This document shows, one piece after another, positions 1 to 9,961 of a DNA stretch of 64,000 nt. The translations under genes were made by a program, and so were the position numbers. Source of the DNA: Candidatus Heimdallarchaeota archaeon (GTDB lineage: Archaea; Asgardarchaeota; Heimdallarchaeia; Heimdallarchaeales; Kariarchaeaceae); NCBI GenBank assembly GCA_030149205.1, contig JASBSB010000001.1, forward strand, positions 322,357 to 386,356. The letters are read 5' to 3'. How positions within the stretch are numbered: the stretch's first letter is position 1; the number at the start of each line of letters is the position of its first letter. The notes under the pieces were generated by a model, which saw only the letters and a program-made list of their open reading frames with translations, was not told the DNA's origin and searched no databases.

Positions 1-2
1 TT

Positions 3-1781
3 GGTGCAGTGGCACTTCCGTATGGATTGACCGTGACGTCTGGTGTATCTCAATTTAGTCTGGATATGTCGGTGGGTAGTACTTACCTGTTTAATGGAAT
101 TCAAGATTACATGAAAAATATTAACACAAATAATTTGACATTTGCCATATCCCAGATCCAAAATTCAAGTTCTTGGTTTAAAGAAGCAAAGCTGGTTATT
201 TCAAGCTTAAATAGCCTTGGTATCTCACAGCTCTTATCGACCTCAGGGTTATCTACTTATCAACCTATCTTTGATAATGGATTAATTGCAGTGCAAGGAG
301 TTACAATTTTAGCTCAAGCTATGAGTCCCTTGTTAGTTTCATTTAGTGGACTTAAGTCCGGATTCGATAAGACCTTTGGAACTATATCATTAAGTGGTTC
401 AATCTTGAAACTAAGTCAATCAACTTCACAAAAGCAATTTGATGCTGGAATTGCAGAGCTTAGACAATCGTTTAAAAATATGACTGAGGCCATCAGACTG
501 GTAAAAGAAGCGGTAAATACCTTCAAAAAAATGGATCAAACTAGCCTTGAGAAGAGTTTACTTCAGACTGGAGTACCTCAAGACATGATTAAGACCATTA
601 GTTCCATGTTTACAACAACTGATTTGGTTCAATCAGCTTTAAATGTCTTCAATGTTATGATAAACCCAATTCAATATAACGGTACGACATCTCCTGATGC
701 ACCTTTAATTCATCTTGCAAGAGGTGCCTACGATTTGAGCAGAGTATCTAAACTTGTAGGAGGAACCTCCAGCTTTGAAAAGACTGAGAGATACTGGCCA
801 AATATTGTTCAAAATATCTCAATCTTCCAAGAAACATTAAAATCTCCAGCTTACAATAACTTTTCTCAAATAAATACAAGTGGTTTAGACCCAACAATAG
901 GAAATTTTGTTAATCAAATCAAAGGTGCATTTAATTTTGTAAGAGATGCTGGAAATGTAGCAATCGAATTTGGAAACTTTGGAACCAATGTTGTACCAGT
1001 TATTAGAAGAATGAATACTTCTCTAGCTATCTTTCAAGATCCTGCTAAAAATTTCACAACTATATCCGATAAAGAATATGACAACTCATACAATAATCTG
1101 ACTCAAGTCATAACTGATTCGCAGGGTTTGAATGCAAGCGCCTTTAAAATTAAGGCCATTACACAGAATATGACCCAAAATGCAAACAACCAGAGCTATT
1201 ATGGGTTAATGACACAACCAGCGAAACAGTTTACAGCCTTGTTCTCACAATTTAATTTGACTCAAAACGCACAAAATTTCATTTATCTAGGTAATGCGTT
1301 TCAAAACGTTATACTGACAGCTAAAGAACTTAAAAAAGTTGATGTTTTCATGAAAAACATCGAAACAGACCTTACAGCAGTAAAGAATGCTGGAACAACC
1401 TCACAACAAGCAACTGAATTAAATAATAGAGCTCCGAACATTAACGCAAATGTAACCCTGGTTGACACAGCATTAAACAATTCAAAGCTTTATTTAGGAA
1501 ATGCACAGGGAAATTTCACGTTAGCTTATACAAAGGGAGGTATGACCCAGTTAGGAACTGTAAACACGGCATTATCAAACATCGCAATTGATATTAATGA
1601 CATCCAAGGTCCAACAGCCCTAGGAAAAGTAAAAGAGATTATGAAAGACCCATCAACCTACGCAAGTAATAATGGAGGAATTGGACCAACCCTTTCTGAT
1701 CTTGATACTGCAATCCAAAATATCGTTGTAGGAATGGGTAAAATTAGTAATGACCTGAAAGGTGTCACAATTAGCGGTTAA
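3..1781 (+). CDS. Unrecognised Asn/Thr/Gln/Ser-rich protein, 5' end outside window
   Basis: The reading frame is open to the left edge of the window, so the GTG at position 9 is probably internal and the protein is longer than the roughly 590 residues seen. I do not recognise a family. The visible part is rich in Asn, Gln, Ser and Thr, has many N-x-S/T sequons and few Cys, and consists of amphipathic helical stretches with no obvious transmembrane segment. That composition, like that of the exported permease and propeller proteins elsewhere in the window, suggests an extracellular or surface-exposed helical protein, but this is inference. It ends 14 bases before the convergent crotonase gene. 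Coding potential is clear from the long uninterrupted frame. Confidence 0.7.
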   Translation, partial: GAVALPYGLTVTSGVSQFSLDMSVGSTYLFNGIQDYMKNINTNNLTFAISQIQNSSSWFKEAKLVISSLNSLGISQLLSTSGLSTYQPIFDNGLIAVQGVTILAQAMSPLLVSFSGLKSGFDKTFGTISLSGSILKLSQSTSQKQFDAGIAELRQSFKNMTEAIRLVKEAVNTFKKMDQTSLEKSLLQTGVPQDMIKTISSMFTTTDLVQSALNVFNVMINPIQYNGTTSPDAPLIHLARGAYDLSRVSKLVGGTSSFEKTERYWPNIVQNISIFQETLKSPAYNNFSQINTSGLDPTIGNFVNQIKGAFNFVRDAGNVAIEFGNFGTNVVPVIRRMNTSLAIFQDPAKNFTTISDKEYDNSYNNLTQVITDSQGLNASAFKIKAITQNMTQNANNQSYYGLMTQPAKQFTALFSQFNLTQNAQNFIYLGNAFQNVILTAKELKKVDVFMKNIETDLTAVKNAGTTSQQATELNNRAPNINANVTLVDTALNNSKLYLGNAQGNFTLAYTKGGMTQLGTVNTALSNIAIDINDIQGPTALGKVKEIMKDPSTYASNNGGIGPTLSDLDTAIQNIVVGMGKISNDLKGVTISG

Positions 1782-1795
1782 TTCTAAACAATTTT

Positions 1796-2560
1796 TTACG
1801 AGTTTTTATTAACAAATTCTTCCAATTTAACTTTAAACTGTTCTCGTTTGCAGGCCATGCTTATGGTCTCAAATTCTAAACTAGAGGATTTTTCAAACAG
1901 ATCAATTAAATTTTGATTCAACAGTTTCTTGGTTTTAGCATTAACCCATTTATCTCTTTTAGTATATTCAACGGCTATTACAATAGCTTGTTCAATAAGT
2001 TCCTCTCTGGATCCTGAGATTCGATCGAAGAGAGAAGCACTCATTTCGTCAACACGGATGATCTTCCCTTGAGTGAAACATTGTAGTAAAAATGATCTTG
2101 AAAAGAAATTTTGAAGTATTATTGATGTTCCAGAATCAGGAGTCAATGCTAGATTCCCGAAGGCAAATGCAATTTTTGAGTCGTTCATTACAACCCTATG
2201 GTCTGAGGCAAAAACCAATGAGATACCTCCTCCTGCGACTGCCCCATTTAATGCTGCAATTATTGGAAGGGGATGAGTTAGCATTTTTAAAATAATTCTG
2301 TTTACAACAGGTACAACCTTATCAACATACCCAGAGGGATTATTACTTTTTAATTCTCTATACATTTCCCCCACATCCCCTCCAACTGAAAATAGCTTTG
2401 ATTTTGATGTTAAGATTATTGCACCAAGTTTTGCATCATTTTGGGCTGCGTCCAACCAAAATTCTAGCTCTTTTAGAAATTCCATAGTGTATGAATTTGT
2501 TTTTGAATTAAATTCTAAAAGCAGGATTCGGTCTTGTTTAGTTGCTACAATAGTTGCCAT
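1796..2560 (-). CDS. Enoyl-CoA hydratase/isomerase family protein, PaaG-like active site
   Basis: Crotonase-fold protein acting on CoA thioesters. The oxyanion-hole motif FSVGGD and the AGGG helix start are visible. The first catalytic Glu of classical hydratases is absent (GGGISLVFA). The second position carries Asp in LTPDSGT, like the catalytic Asp of PaaG, the ring-epoxide isomerase of phenylacetate degradation. I therefore favour an isomerase over a hydratase. I chose the ATG at 2560 (MATIVATKQ, about 254 residues), because crotonases normally start just before this strand; the frame also stays open to an ATG at 2626 that would add an atypical hydrophobic 22-residue leader. It is convergent with the upstream gene and lies about 100 bases beyond the small GTPase gene read in the same direction. 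Confidence 0.85.
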   Translation of the reverse strand: MATIVATKQDRILLLEFNSKTNSYTMEFLKELEFWLDAAQNDAKLGAIILTSKSKLFSVGGDVGEMYRELKSNNPSGYVDKVVPVVNRIILKMLTHPLPIIAALNGAVAGGGISLVFASDHRVVMNDSKIAFAFGNLALTPDSGTSIILQNFFSRSFLLQCFTQGKIIRVDEMSASLFDRISGSREELIEQAIVIAVEYTKRDKWVNAKTKKLLNQNLIDLFEKSSSLEFETISMACKREQFKVKLEEFVNKNS

Positions 2561-2681
2561 TATGACACATGTTATCATGATGCTAATTAATCTGTCTTTC
2601 CAATTGGAGATATTTATTAATTTCAAATTGAGAGAATATTAATTTAGAATAGAGCTAGAGAAAAGCAAGTATAACTTACTC

Positions 2682-3272
2682 TTAATCCTCCTTTGATCGC
2701 CACTCAATAATTGATTCTCTTAACATATCAAATGCCTTTTTGATATTTATTCCCTCTTTTGCTGAGGTTTTTATCATCTTTATATCAAATCTACCTTCAA
2801 ATCTTGTTCGAAGCTTATTAACATAAGCTTCTACCTCATCAAATTTAACATGTCCCTCTTTACCCTCTTCATAAATATCAATCTTAGTTGCCACAACAAC
2901 TATCGGAGTTCCTTCACTGTAGGTGTTACGAACTAATTCATCTACCCATTTATCCAGATTATTAAGGGTCTCAACTCTTGTAGTGTCAAAACAAAGAAGA
3001 GTTCCTAGGGTACCTGCGTAAAACATGGGTCTAACATTCTCAAATTTTGGTTGTCCCGCAAGATCCCAGATGCTCCATTTGTAGTTATCATCACCGACTC
3101 TTTCTTGGAAATAAGCGAAGTCTGCCCCAATAGTGTTCAAATATTCAACTTGAAAACCCTCACCCATATATTTTCTCCTTAGACTTGTCTTACCAACTCT
3201 ACCATCCCCTAAGAGTACAACCTTATGAATAAATGTACGTTTAATACCTGACTGAGGTACTTCTTCACTCAT
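2682..3272 (-). CDS. Ras/Rab-like small GTPase
   Basis: A 196-residue single-domain small GTPase. G1 is GDGRVGKTS, the switch I Thr lies in NTIGADF, G3 is WDLAGQP with the catalytic Gln kept, G4 is ATKID (Thr in place of the usual Asn), and G5 is TSAK. There is a short N-terminal extension and no C-terminal CAAX or Cys-Cys prenylation motif, so it is presumably soluble or recruited by partners. Expansions of such Rab-like proteins are characteristic of Asgard archaea. The ATG at 3272 has an in-frame stop just upstream, which fixes the start region. Effectors cannot be read from the sequence. An AGGAGG-like block lies some 20 bases upstream, too far to be a normal ribosome-binding site. Confidence 0.93.
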   Translation of the reverse strand: MSEEVPQSGIKRTFIHKVVLLGDGRVGKTSLRRKYMGEGFQVEYLNTIGADFAYFQERVGDDNYKWSIWDLAGQPKFENVRPMFYAGTLGTLLCFDTTRVETLNNLDKWVDELVRNTYSEGTPIVVVATKIDIYEEGKEGHVKFDEVEAYVNKLRTRFEGRFDIKMIKTSAKEGINIKKAFDMLRESIIEWRSKED

Positions 3273-3456
3273 GACTTAACTTATCTAATTTATCCTCCTT
3301 TATCAACCTTCTTGAAAAATTATGAATATTCGTTATTGTAGTTGGAAAATTAAATTATCTGAATGAATGCTGAAAAGATATTAAATGACCTAAACCCATA
3401 AGAAATATAACAATTCTATTATAACACTTGTTCACTAACTTGTCTCAAACTCATTG

Positions 3457-3501
3457 TATATAAACTCAAGAGAGAGATATTTAATATAGAATAATGGTGA
3501 T
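3457..3501 (+). promoter_or_regulatory. TATA box and Shine-Dalgarno for the NusA-like gene
   Basis: A TATATAAA element at 3457-3464 lies 43 to 50 bases before the TTG start at 3507. This predicts a transcript with a leader of roughly 20 bases. GGTGAT at 3496-3501 is a good match to the archaeal anti-Shine-Dalgarno and sits 5 bases before the TTG. It supports TTG over the internal ATG at 3528. Transcription start is inferred, not observed. Confidence 0.5.
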
Positions 3502-3506
3502 ATAAT

Positions 3507-4016
3507 TTGAAATTAACATTAGATAGAATGTGTATTACAACTAATGATTTCTGTATGAACTGTACTAAAAAACTCAAAAACAAGGAGGTAACAAAGGTCG
3601 ACATTGCTGTTGGAAAGATTATTATCAAGGTCTCCAAACAATTTAAGGTGTTGAATTCAATTTCTCTTGAAAAGATCATTCTGACCAACAACGCCACCTA
3701 TTTACTTGTAAAAGAAGGTGACAAGAAAAAATTAGAAGAAGTGGGATTTTCATTACTCAATGAACTCAGTGATGCAGTCGGAACAGATATTATTTATCTT
3801 GAAAAAGTGAAAAATGTCAAAAAATTTGTAGAAGAAGTAACCTATCCCACCACACCTGTTAAAACCTCAACTGTTTTTATTCCTCCCTTTGGAGAAAAAG
3901 AGTTAAAGGTAGAATTCAAGAAAGCTGATAAAAGTAAGATTAAAATCAGTCAGGGTGAACTCTCAAGTCTTACACATGATCTATATGGGCTTGATGCTCA
4001 TTATGCTTTTACATAG
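3507..4016 (+). CDS. Archaeal NusA-like (KH-type) protein with N-terminal Cys motif
   Basis: A 169-residue protein with N-terminal Cys residues in MCITTNDFCMNC, followed by a KLKNKEVTKVDI segment. This layout, a Cys pair followed by KxxxGEVTxxDI and then basic alpha/beta modules, resembles the archaeal NusA-related KH-domain family as I recall it (Cys-x(n)-CPKC, then LxxGxxTxxDI). A role in RNA binding or transcription elongation is therefore likely but inferred. The C-terminal half is Lys-rich. The TTG start is supported by GGTGAT five bases upstream and by the need to keep the residues before the first Cys. The gene ends exactly where the convergent truD stop begins. Confidence 0.5.
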   Translation: MKLTLDRMCITTNDFCMNCTKKLKNKEVTKVDIAVGKIIIKVSKQFKVLNSISLEKIILTNNATYLLVKEGDKKKLEEVGFSLLNELSDAVGTDIIYLEKVKNVKKFVEEVTYPTTPVKTSTVFIPPFGEKELKVEFKKADKSKIKISQGELSSLTHDLYGLDAHYAFT

Positions 4017-5156
4017 TCAACAAAGTGACTTAACACCAGATCGCATTATTTCTCTTAATACCACAGTTGCATAGGAACCTGTTGGAATTCGAAAGATAAC
4101 CTGAAAATTATTATCAATTTTTCTTGATTTAAATTGTTCAGGGTATAAATAAAATAATCTAGTAGAATGCCTAAAAGATTTCAACATATCTACAGTTAGA
4201 TTATGTGTTTGAAACAACTCCATCCAGACTTTATTTATTGGTTCTTTCCATTTATTACTAGGTAGAGCTATTTCTATATTATTTTGTTGGGAATCTTTAG
4301 CTTTTCTCTCCCCTTTAAGCAATTTGATATCAAGGGTACTTGACCTGATTGATAGGTAATTGTTCCATAAAAGTGAAATTACGGATCGCTGAAATAGATT
4401 TAAGAGAAATCTTGGAATTGTCAACATGGCTTGTTTATGGTCACCAGTTTTATTGAGCTTTATCAATACATTTCGTTCAATTGAAGGGATGAATGATTCG
4501 GACCTTAAGGTAATCTCAGGATCCCTTGTATCTTGCCACACCTTGCGAAATTCATGCTCTGCGTAATTTTCTGCTCCAATTAAATAATTAAGTGCCTCAC
4601 GATAATTCCCTCTTAGTAAATTAATTCCAACATTAAAATTAGATGGGCTAGTACAACCAAATCTCTGATACCCGTAGTAATTCAGAGTCTTAAAATCAGT
4701 GGGTGCTTCAAAATCTAAATTGCTTACATCCCGAATAAGTATATCAAATTGATTACCTGTAATATGACCTCTCGGTAAACCCTTTACAGAGGATCCAATT
4801 TTTCGAATTTGAAGACCTTCTATGAGTTCAACTTTTGTAGTATCGGTGTTTTGTTGAGGGTTAAATACTGCTATTTCTTGAGTTATTTCAGCTTTTTTGT
4901 CCTTTATACCAGCAGTAGAAACATCACTCTGACTCACGCCAAAAAATTTTGATATCTCTGAAAGCATCAATTGATGTGGTAAATTTTTTCGGTTAGCTAC
5001 AAAATGTACATACGAACAAGATGTACAAGGATGTGAGAGACGAGATTTAGATGAAACGAGTACTCCAGAATCATCAATTTCCACAACTTTAAAGTCAGAA
5101 GCTTCTGTTTTTATTCGACCTCCAATTCCTTTGAAATCATAAATATATTTATTCAT
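4017..5156 (-). CDS. truD: tRNA pseudouridine(13) synthase TruD
   Basis: Isomerises uridine 13 (in eukaryotes also 35) of tRNA to pseudouridine. The TruD signature STAGIKDKKAEITQ carries the catalytic Asp. The family motifs NYYGYQRFG and LFQRSVISLLWNNYL are present, and the N-terminus FKGIGGRIKTEASDFKVVEI is typical. The length of 379 residues fits archaeal TruD. I chose the ATG at 5156 (MNKYIYDF) because family members start just before the GIGGRIK segment; a TTG at 5180 would add eight residues. A pair of N-terminal Cys (HPCTSCSY) is an insertion near the region preceding the catalytic motif. It abuts the NusA-like gene tail to tail. Confidence 0.93.
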   Translation of the reverse strand: MNKYIYDFKGIGGRIKTEASDFKVVEIDDSGVLVSSKSRLSHPCTSCSYVHFVANRKNLPHQLMLSEISKFFGVSQSDVSTAGIKDKKAEITQEIAVFNPQQNTDTTKVELIEGLQIRKIGSSVKGLPRGHITGNQFDILIRDVSNLDFEAPTDFKTLNYYGYQRFGCTSPSNFNVGINLLRGNYREALNYLIGAENYAEHEFRKVWQDTRDPEITLRSESFIPSIERNVLIKLNKTGDHKQAMLTIPRFLLNLFQRSVISLLWNNYLSIRSSTLDIKLLKGERKAKDSQQNNIEIALPSNKWKEPINKVWMELFQTHNLTVDMLKSFRHSTRLFYLYPEQFKSRKIDNNFQVIFRIPTGSYATVVLREIMRSGVKSLC

Positions 5157-5313
5157 CCCAAATACAGAATCTGACAGCAATCATTGATTAATTTGGTAAG
5201 TGGCTTAAATTAATTTAGATGGGATGTTATTTGAAGTTTAGAATTTATTTAAATTTAAACAATAACACAGTCTGACTCATAAATATTTTTACATATTCAA
5301 TAAGACTTTATGT

Positions 5314-6666
5314 ATGGATGAGCAGTATGTAAGGAATCAGTTTCCAATAACAACTAAAATTATAAAAGGGGACCTTAGGACCCCTGACCGAAACTTAATC
5401 TATTTTGACCATGCAGCAAGTACACATGCACCAATTTCAGTTTTAAATGCATACGTAGACTTTCACAAACAAAGTTACGCAAATATCCACAGAGGTGAAC
5501 ATACATTATCACAATTAAGTTCTGAGTACTATGATCAGGTCGAACACAAGATTGGATCTTTTCTTGGATTAAAGTCAATTAGGAATGAGGGGATCCAAGG
5601 GATAATCACCACCAACACAACTTCATCACTTGATTTAGCAAGTCATGTAATGGCTGATGAGAAAGGGATAGTTGTTTCTACCGAATTAGAACACCACTCC
5701 AACATTCTTCCACATAGAAGAAGAGGAAAAGTCAAACTGGCAAATCTTGTAGAAGACGGAACTTTAAATTATGACAATTTGGAGGAGCTACTCCAGAAGA
5801 ATGATGTTAAACTTGTTGCAGTCTCAGCAGGTTCGAATGTTTCAGGATATATGCCTAATTTGAATAAAATCGCACGATTAGCCCATGAGAACAATGCTAA
5901 AGTGCTTGTTGATGCAGCACAAAGAATTGCTCACAAATCTCTAGAGATGAAAGAATCAAATCATCCAGAACATTTAGATTTTATCGCAGGAGCTGGACAT
6001 AAATTTTATGCACCTTTTGGTGCCGCCTTTTTGATGGGGTCTATAGATACCTTTGATAATGCTCCACCCTATATACCAGCTGGAGGAACAGTTGCCTTTG
6101 TCACCACTGAAACGGAGCTTTATCTGAATGGTCCAAACCGACATACTCCAGGAACTCCAAACATAGCGGGAGCATATACACTAGGAAAAGCATTGGAATT
6201 TTTAACTCAGGTGGGGATGGATGAAATAAGAGACCATGAAATCAAACTGCTAAAACGAATGTTTAAAGGGTTAGGAGAAATCGATAATGTTACAATCTAT
6301 GGAGATATCCCAATTGAAGAGAAATTAGGTGTTGTTAGTTTTAATATAGATGGACTTGACCATGATATAACTGCAAATATGTTAGATAAAATTGGAGGGA
6401 TCGCCGTTAGAAATGGATGTTTCTGTGCTCACCCCTATCTACTTAATTTGATGAGAATTGAAGAAAATAAGGTTGAGACGTATAGAGATGCCTTAAGAAA
6501 CGGACAATCTGTAAAATTACCAGGAGCAGTTCGTGCATCAATTGGGATATATAACACTGTTGATGAGGTTGAAAAATTTATTTCTGTTGTAGAAGAGATA
6601 GCAAAAGTACAACCAAATGAGGTAGTCGATTACAAAGCTACCGCGGTAAAGTGTGGGATCTATTAA
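5314..6666 (+). CDS. Cysteine desulfurase (class V aminotransferase fold, SufS/Csd-like)
   Basis: PLP-dependent enzyme predicted to release sulfur from L-cysteine as an enzyme persulfide for Fe-S cluster or thiolation pathways. Visible landmarks are YFDHAASTHAP near the N-terminus, the TELEHHSN motif, VDAAQ, and the PLP Lys in GAGHKFYAPFG. A Cys-rich catalytic loop RNGCFCAHPY sits where SufS has its sulfur-accepting Cys. It is 450 residues, slightly longer than bacterial SufS, with an extended C-terminus. The ATG at 5314 follows a TATA-like AT-rich stretch. Another class V enzyme acting on a related substrate (for example cysteine sulfinate or selenocysteine) cannot be excluded. The stop codon overlaps that of the convergent CDC48 gene. 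Confidence 0.85.
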   Translation: MDEQYVRNQFPITTKIIKGDLRTPDRNLIYFDHAASTHAPISVLNAYVDFHKQSYANIHRGEHTLSQLSSEYYDQVEHKIGSFLGLKSIRNEGIQGIITTNTTSSLDLASHVMADEKGIVVSTELEHHSNILPHRRRGKVKLANLVEDGTLNYDNLEELLQKNDVKLVAVSAGSNVSGYMPNLNKIARLAHENNAKVLVDAAQRIAHKSLEMKESNHPEHLDFIAGAGHKFYAPFGAAFLMGSIDTFDNAPPYIPAGGTVAFVTTETELYLNGPNRHTPGTPNIAGAYTLGKALEFLTQVGMDEIRDHEIKLLKRMFKGLGEIDNVTIYGDIPIEEKLGVVSFNIDGLDHDITANMLDKIGGIAVRNGCFCAHPYLLNLMRIEENKVETYRDALRNGQSVKLPGAVRASIGIYNTVDEVEKFISVVEEIAKVQPNEVVDYKATAVKCGIY

Positions 6667-8963
6667 ATAAACTGCCCAGTTGGTAGTTCACTATCCTTCG
6701 ATGCAAGTTTTCCCCGAAGATGGGTTGAAATATAGTCGTAATGCTTGACCAGTTCAGGTGAAAGCGTTGGAGTTATTCTTTCCAATGCTGTATAAAAATG
6801 AGACATTTTTACTACTCTCGACTCTAGATTTTCTCTGAGTGAGATCAAGGCAGCTTCTCTGACCAAATTTTGTAAATCTGCTCCGACAAAGTACTGAGTC
6901 GCTTTTGACAATTCTAAAAGATCAACATCTTTAGCAAGTGGGACTGAGTTGGAATGAACCTTCAAGATAGAAACTCTTCCTTCTTCATCAGGCATAGGGA
7001 CATAAATCAACCTATCAAACCTACCTGGTCTTAATATTGCTGGATCTAATAATTCAGGTCGATTGGTTGCTCCAATTACCAGTACTTTTCCCTTTTTATC
7101 TATACCATCCATGCTGCTGAGTAACTGATTAATTAATCGATCCATCCATGCCTCTTGATCATTATTCCCACGAGTTTTCATGAGAGAATCCACTTCATCA
7201 AAAAATATAACTGTGGGTGCATTTTGCCTTGCTAGTTTAAAAATCTCCCGAACTGCTTTTTCTGATTCCCCTACCCATTTAGATAAGAGTTCAGGTCCAC
7301 GAACAGCAATAAAATTACTATCTGCAGAATTTGCAATAGCTTTGGCTAACAAGGTTTTACCAGTCCCAGGTGGCCCATAGAGTAATATCCCGGACGGAGG
7401 ATCAATTCCCATTTCTTCAAAGGCATGGGGATAAATTAATGGCCATTCCACAGCTTCAATAAGTTCTTGTTTCACCGATTTTAATCCACCTATATCATGC
7501 CAAGTAGTGTCAGGAATATCAGCGAAAAAATGTTTAAACCCAGATGGTTCCATAAGTCTGAAAGCAGATTCAAAATCCTCCCTTGAAATAATTAAATCAT
7601 CCATAATTCTCCTCGGATGATCATGTTCGAAACTAATGAAAGGTATTAACCTGCTCATCGCAGATATCGCAGCTTCCTTAACCAATCCTGTTAGATCAGA
7701 ACCAACAAAATGTTTAGACCTCTCACTGAGTTCTCGTAAATCAACATCTTTAGATAAAGGAACCCCACGAGTTTTTATCTGTAATATTTCATATCTATCT
7801 TTTTTGTCTGGGGGTGTTAGATGAATTACTACCTCTAATCTTCCAGCCCTCCTAAATGATGGATCTATATCCTCGATTGACTTACTTGTCGCAAGAACTA
7901 TGACAGGAGAGAATTTTGGAAGTTGATCCAATTGATAAATAAATTCAGAAGTTATTCTCCTAGATAAATCACTAGAGGTATATGGGTTTCGAATAGGTGC
8001 ATAACTTGGAAGATTGTCAAGTATAAGAAGACAGGGGGCCTTTAATTCAGCTTCTTTAAAATATTTTTTGATTCTGCGTTCTGAAGTGTCAATATCATTA
8101 CTAATTACTTCAGAGGGCTCAACTTTAACCACATTAACTCCTGATTCAACTGATAGAATTTTTGTTAAAAGGGTTTTTCCACTCCCTGAAACCCCTGTAA
8201 TAATAACACCTCGCGGAAAATCAATGTTGACGTGATTAAAGAAATCTGGATTTTTTAAAGGTAAAGCTACAAATTTATGCATCCGATCTTTGATCTTACC
8301 ATATCCGCCAAAATCATCGTACGTAAGTTGCTGGTTTAAATTTGTCTCTGCCAACTTTGTCTGCTTTCTTTCCAATTTCACTTCAGTGTTCTCATTTATT
8401 ATTACCAAGGTATTGGGGTTGGTTTCAATTACCCTAAACTGAACCTCACCAATTATAGTGTCTTTATCTGTGAGTTTTGTGGTTCCAATTACATCCTCCT
8501 TGGTACCATTTCCATTTTTTGACAAGGTATTTAGAACATACAATGAGAGGATATCACCTCCCGCAACGGGAATACCTGACAGATTTTTAAACTCATCTAA
8601 ATTCTTTTTGTCAACTACAGAACCCCCTCCAATTTGGGTGACTATTAGTTGTTCACATGGTCTAGAAATAGCTTTATCTATCCTTACTATCGAATCTAAG
8701 GAAACACCCAATGATGTTCTTGTTAATCCATCGATCAGAATAAATCCCTCAAATTCTCCTAGCATACTTTTATCCACCTTAGGTATCAGCTTTCTATCTT
8801 TTTCCCTAAAGGGTAAAATGATTACTCCCGACCTCTTTTTCCCATAAATTTCTACTATCTCACCACGTTTAAATTTGTACTTTTGCATAAGTGATTTTGA
8901 AATCCTTGCCACTTTTTTCCCATAGTCATCTAAGGGTGAAGCAATTACTTTGACATGTACCAT
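6663..8963 (-). CDS. CDC48/VAT-like AAA+ ATPase with degenerate D1 domain
   Basis: Type II AAA+ protein with an N-domain (residues about 1-200, [10 protein letters not shown] onward), D1 (about 215-450) and D2 (about 485-740). D2 is canonical: Walker A GPPGTGKT, pore loop SKWVG, Walker B VIFFDEVD, and arginine-finger region RPGRFDR. D1 keeps a Walker A (GVSGSGKT) but its Walker B reads LLILDNLP, with Asn in place of the catalytic Glu. The pore-1 segment reads SNDID where VAT-type proteins have an aromatic motif. D1 therefore probably binds but does not hydrolyse ATP, like the silent rings of Pex1/Pex6-type ATPases. I prefer the ATG at 8963 to the TTG at 8969. Likely role: unfolding or extraction of protein substrates. 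Confidence 0.93.
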   Translation of the reverse strand: MVHVKVIASPLDDYGKKVARISKSLMQKYKFKRGEIVEIYGKKRSGVIILPFREKDRKLIPKVDKSMLGEFEGFILIDGLTRTSLGVSLDSIVRIDKAISRPCEQLIVTQIGGGSVVDKKNLDEFKNLSGIPVAGGDILSLYVLNTLSKNGNGTKEDVIGTTKLTDKDTIIGEVQFRVIETNPNTLVIINENTEVKLERKQTKLAETNLNQQLTYDDFGGYGKIKDRMHKFVALPLKNPDFFNHVNIDFPRGVIITGVSGSGKTLLTKILSVESGVNVVKVEPSEVISNDIDTSERRIKKYFKEAELKAPCLLILDNLPSYAPIRNPYTSSDLSRRITSEFIYQLDQLPKFSPVIVLATSKSIEDIDPSFRRAGRLEVVIHLTPPDKKDRYEILQIKTRGVPLSKDVDLRELSERSKHFVGSDLTGLVKEAAISAMSRLIPFISFEHDHPRRIMDDLIISREDFESAFRLMEPSGFKHFFADIPDTTWHDIGGLKSVKQELIEAVEWPLIYPHAFEEMGIDPPSGILLYGPPGTGKTLLAKAIANSADSNFIAVRGPELLSKWVGESEKAVREIFKLARQNAPTVIFFDEVDSLMKTRGNNDQEAWMDRLINQLLSSMDGIDKKGKVLVIGATNRPELLDPAILRPGRFDRLIYVPMPDEEGRVSILKVHSNSVPLAKDVDLLELSKATQYFVGADLQNLVREAALISLRENLESRVVKMSHFYTALERITPTLSPELVKHYDYISTHLRGKLASKDSELPTGQFI

Positions 8964-9057
8964 TAACAATTCTCTTTTAATTTTTCATCTCAAAAATGCT
9001 TTGAATAATTGTTAAACCTTAGCCTGAATTTTTCAAGATAGTTTCTATGAGGTTTGT

Positions 9058-9891
9058 CTAAAGTTTCCAGTTGGGTTTTCGTTTTTCAATATAGGATTGA
9101 ATACCCTCTTGACCATCCTCAGAGGCAAATAATCTGTTCTGTAACTCTCGTTCCAGAGTTAAGCCCTCATGCAATGACATTTGTGAACCTGAGACAACTG
9201 CCCTTTTGATTAGTCCAATTGTAAGACCTGGTCCAGAAGCCAATTTTGAAACATATTTATCCAGATTCGTAGCAAAATCATTTGAATCATAAACATAATT
9301 TACCAATCCTATGTCTAAAGCCTCATCTGGGGTAAGTAATTTTCCAGTTACCATCATGTCTATTGCCCTAGAATTTCCAATAAGCCTGCATAATCTTTGA
9401 GTTCCACCAGTCCCAGGAAGAACCCCTAGATTAACCTCAGGAAGACCTATCTTATGTTCCTTTTCAGGATTTGATGATCTAGACATAAACCTAATATCCG
9501 CAGCTAGAGCAATTTCCAGTCCACCACCGACAGCATGCCCATCAATCGCCACTATCACCAACTTCGGAGTTTGTTCTAACTTCAACAGTGTCTCATTTCC
9601 ATGCAAACAGAAATTTCCTTTGCTCGTTGTGCTGCAGGCCTGAAGATAGCTAATTTCAGCACCTGCTGAAAAAGCCCCAGTAAATCGATTTTTTATCAAG
9701 ATTATAGAAATGTCATTGTCAAATCGAGCTGTCATAATAGCCTTATCCATTTGGATAAAAAATTCATGACTGTATGTATTCATTTTTCGCTCATTTGTAA
9801 GTTCAATAATACCTACTCGGCCTTCTTTTTTAAATTCAACTAACGATAGGTTATCACTTTCAATATAAGTTGCACCAGGAGTTTGTTCCAT
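9058..9891 (-). CDS. Enoyl-CoA hydratase (classical crotonase)
   Basis: Predicted to hydrate 2-enoyl-CoA to 3-hydroxyacyl-CoA in fatty-acid or aromatic-CoA degradation. Both catalytic glutamates of the classical hydratase are visible: Glu126 in GGGLEIALAADIRF and Glu152 in LPEVNLGVLPGTGGTQRL. The oxyanion-hole segment is FSAGAEI. At 277 residues it is slightly longer than usual owing to an N-terminal extension of about 15 residues. A small insertion with two Cys (CSTTSKGNFC) follows the oxyanion-hole helix. It lies about 70 bases from the next crotonase-family gene on the same strand, so both may be cotranscribed. The substrate cannot be assigned. Confidence 0.9.
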   Translation of the reverse strand: MEQTPGATYIESDNLSLVEFKKEGRVGIIELTNERKMNTYSHEFFIQMDKAIMTARFDNDISIILIKNRFTGAFSAGAEISYLQACSTTSKGNFCLHGNETLLKLEQTPKLVIVAIDGHAVGGGLEIALAADIRFMSRSSNPEKEHKIGLPEVNLGVLPGTGGTQRLCRLIGNSRAIDMMVTGKLLTPDEALDIGLVNYVYDSNDFATNLDKYVSKLASGPGLTIGLIKRAVVSGSQMSLHEGLTLERELQNRLFASEDGQEGIQSYIEKRKPNWKL

Positions 9892-9961
9892 AAGTATCCA
9901 ACTCTTGATTCTATACCAATTTTAAAATTGTTTGGAGAACAAACAGTCTGAATATAAAATT

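Noticed and set aside
2561-2626. 22-residue hydrophobic N-terminal extension of the PaaG-like gene, possibly a membrane leader
   Set aside because: Crotonases are cytosolic and start near the ATG at 2560. The extension has no family support.
3291-3300. Complement of AGGAGG upstream of the first small GTPase
   Set aside because: It is about 20 bases from the ATG, and an in-frame stop lies between, so it cannot serve that gene as a normal Shine-Dalgarno site.
8458-8847. 129-codon ORF on the plus strand
   Set aside because: It lies wholly antisense to the N-domain of the CDC48-like gene, which has clear family motifs; it has no promoter or ribosome-binding site.
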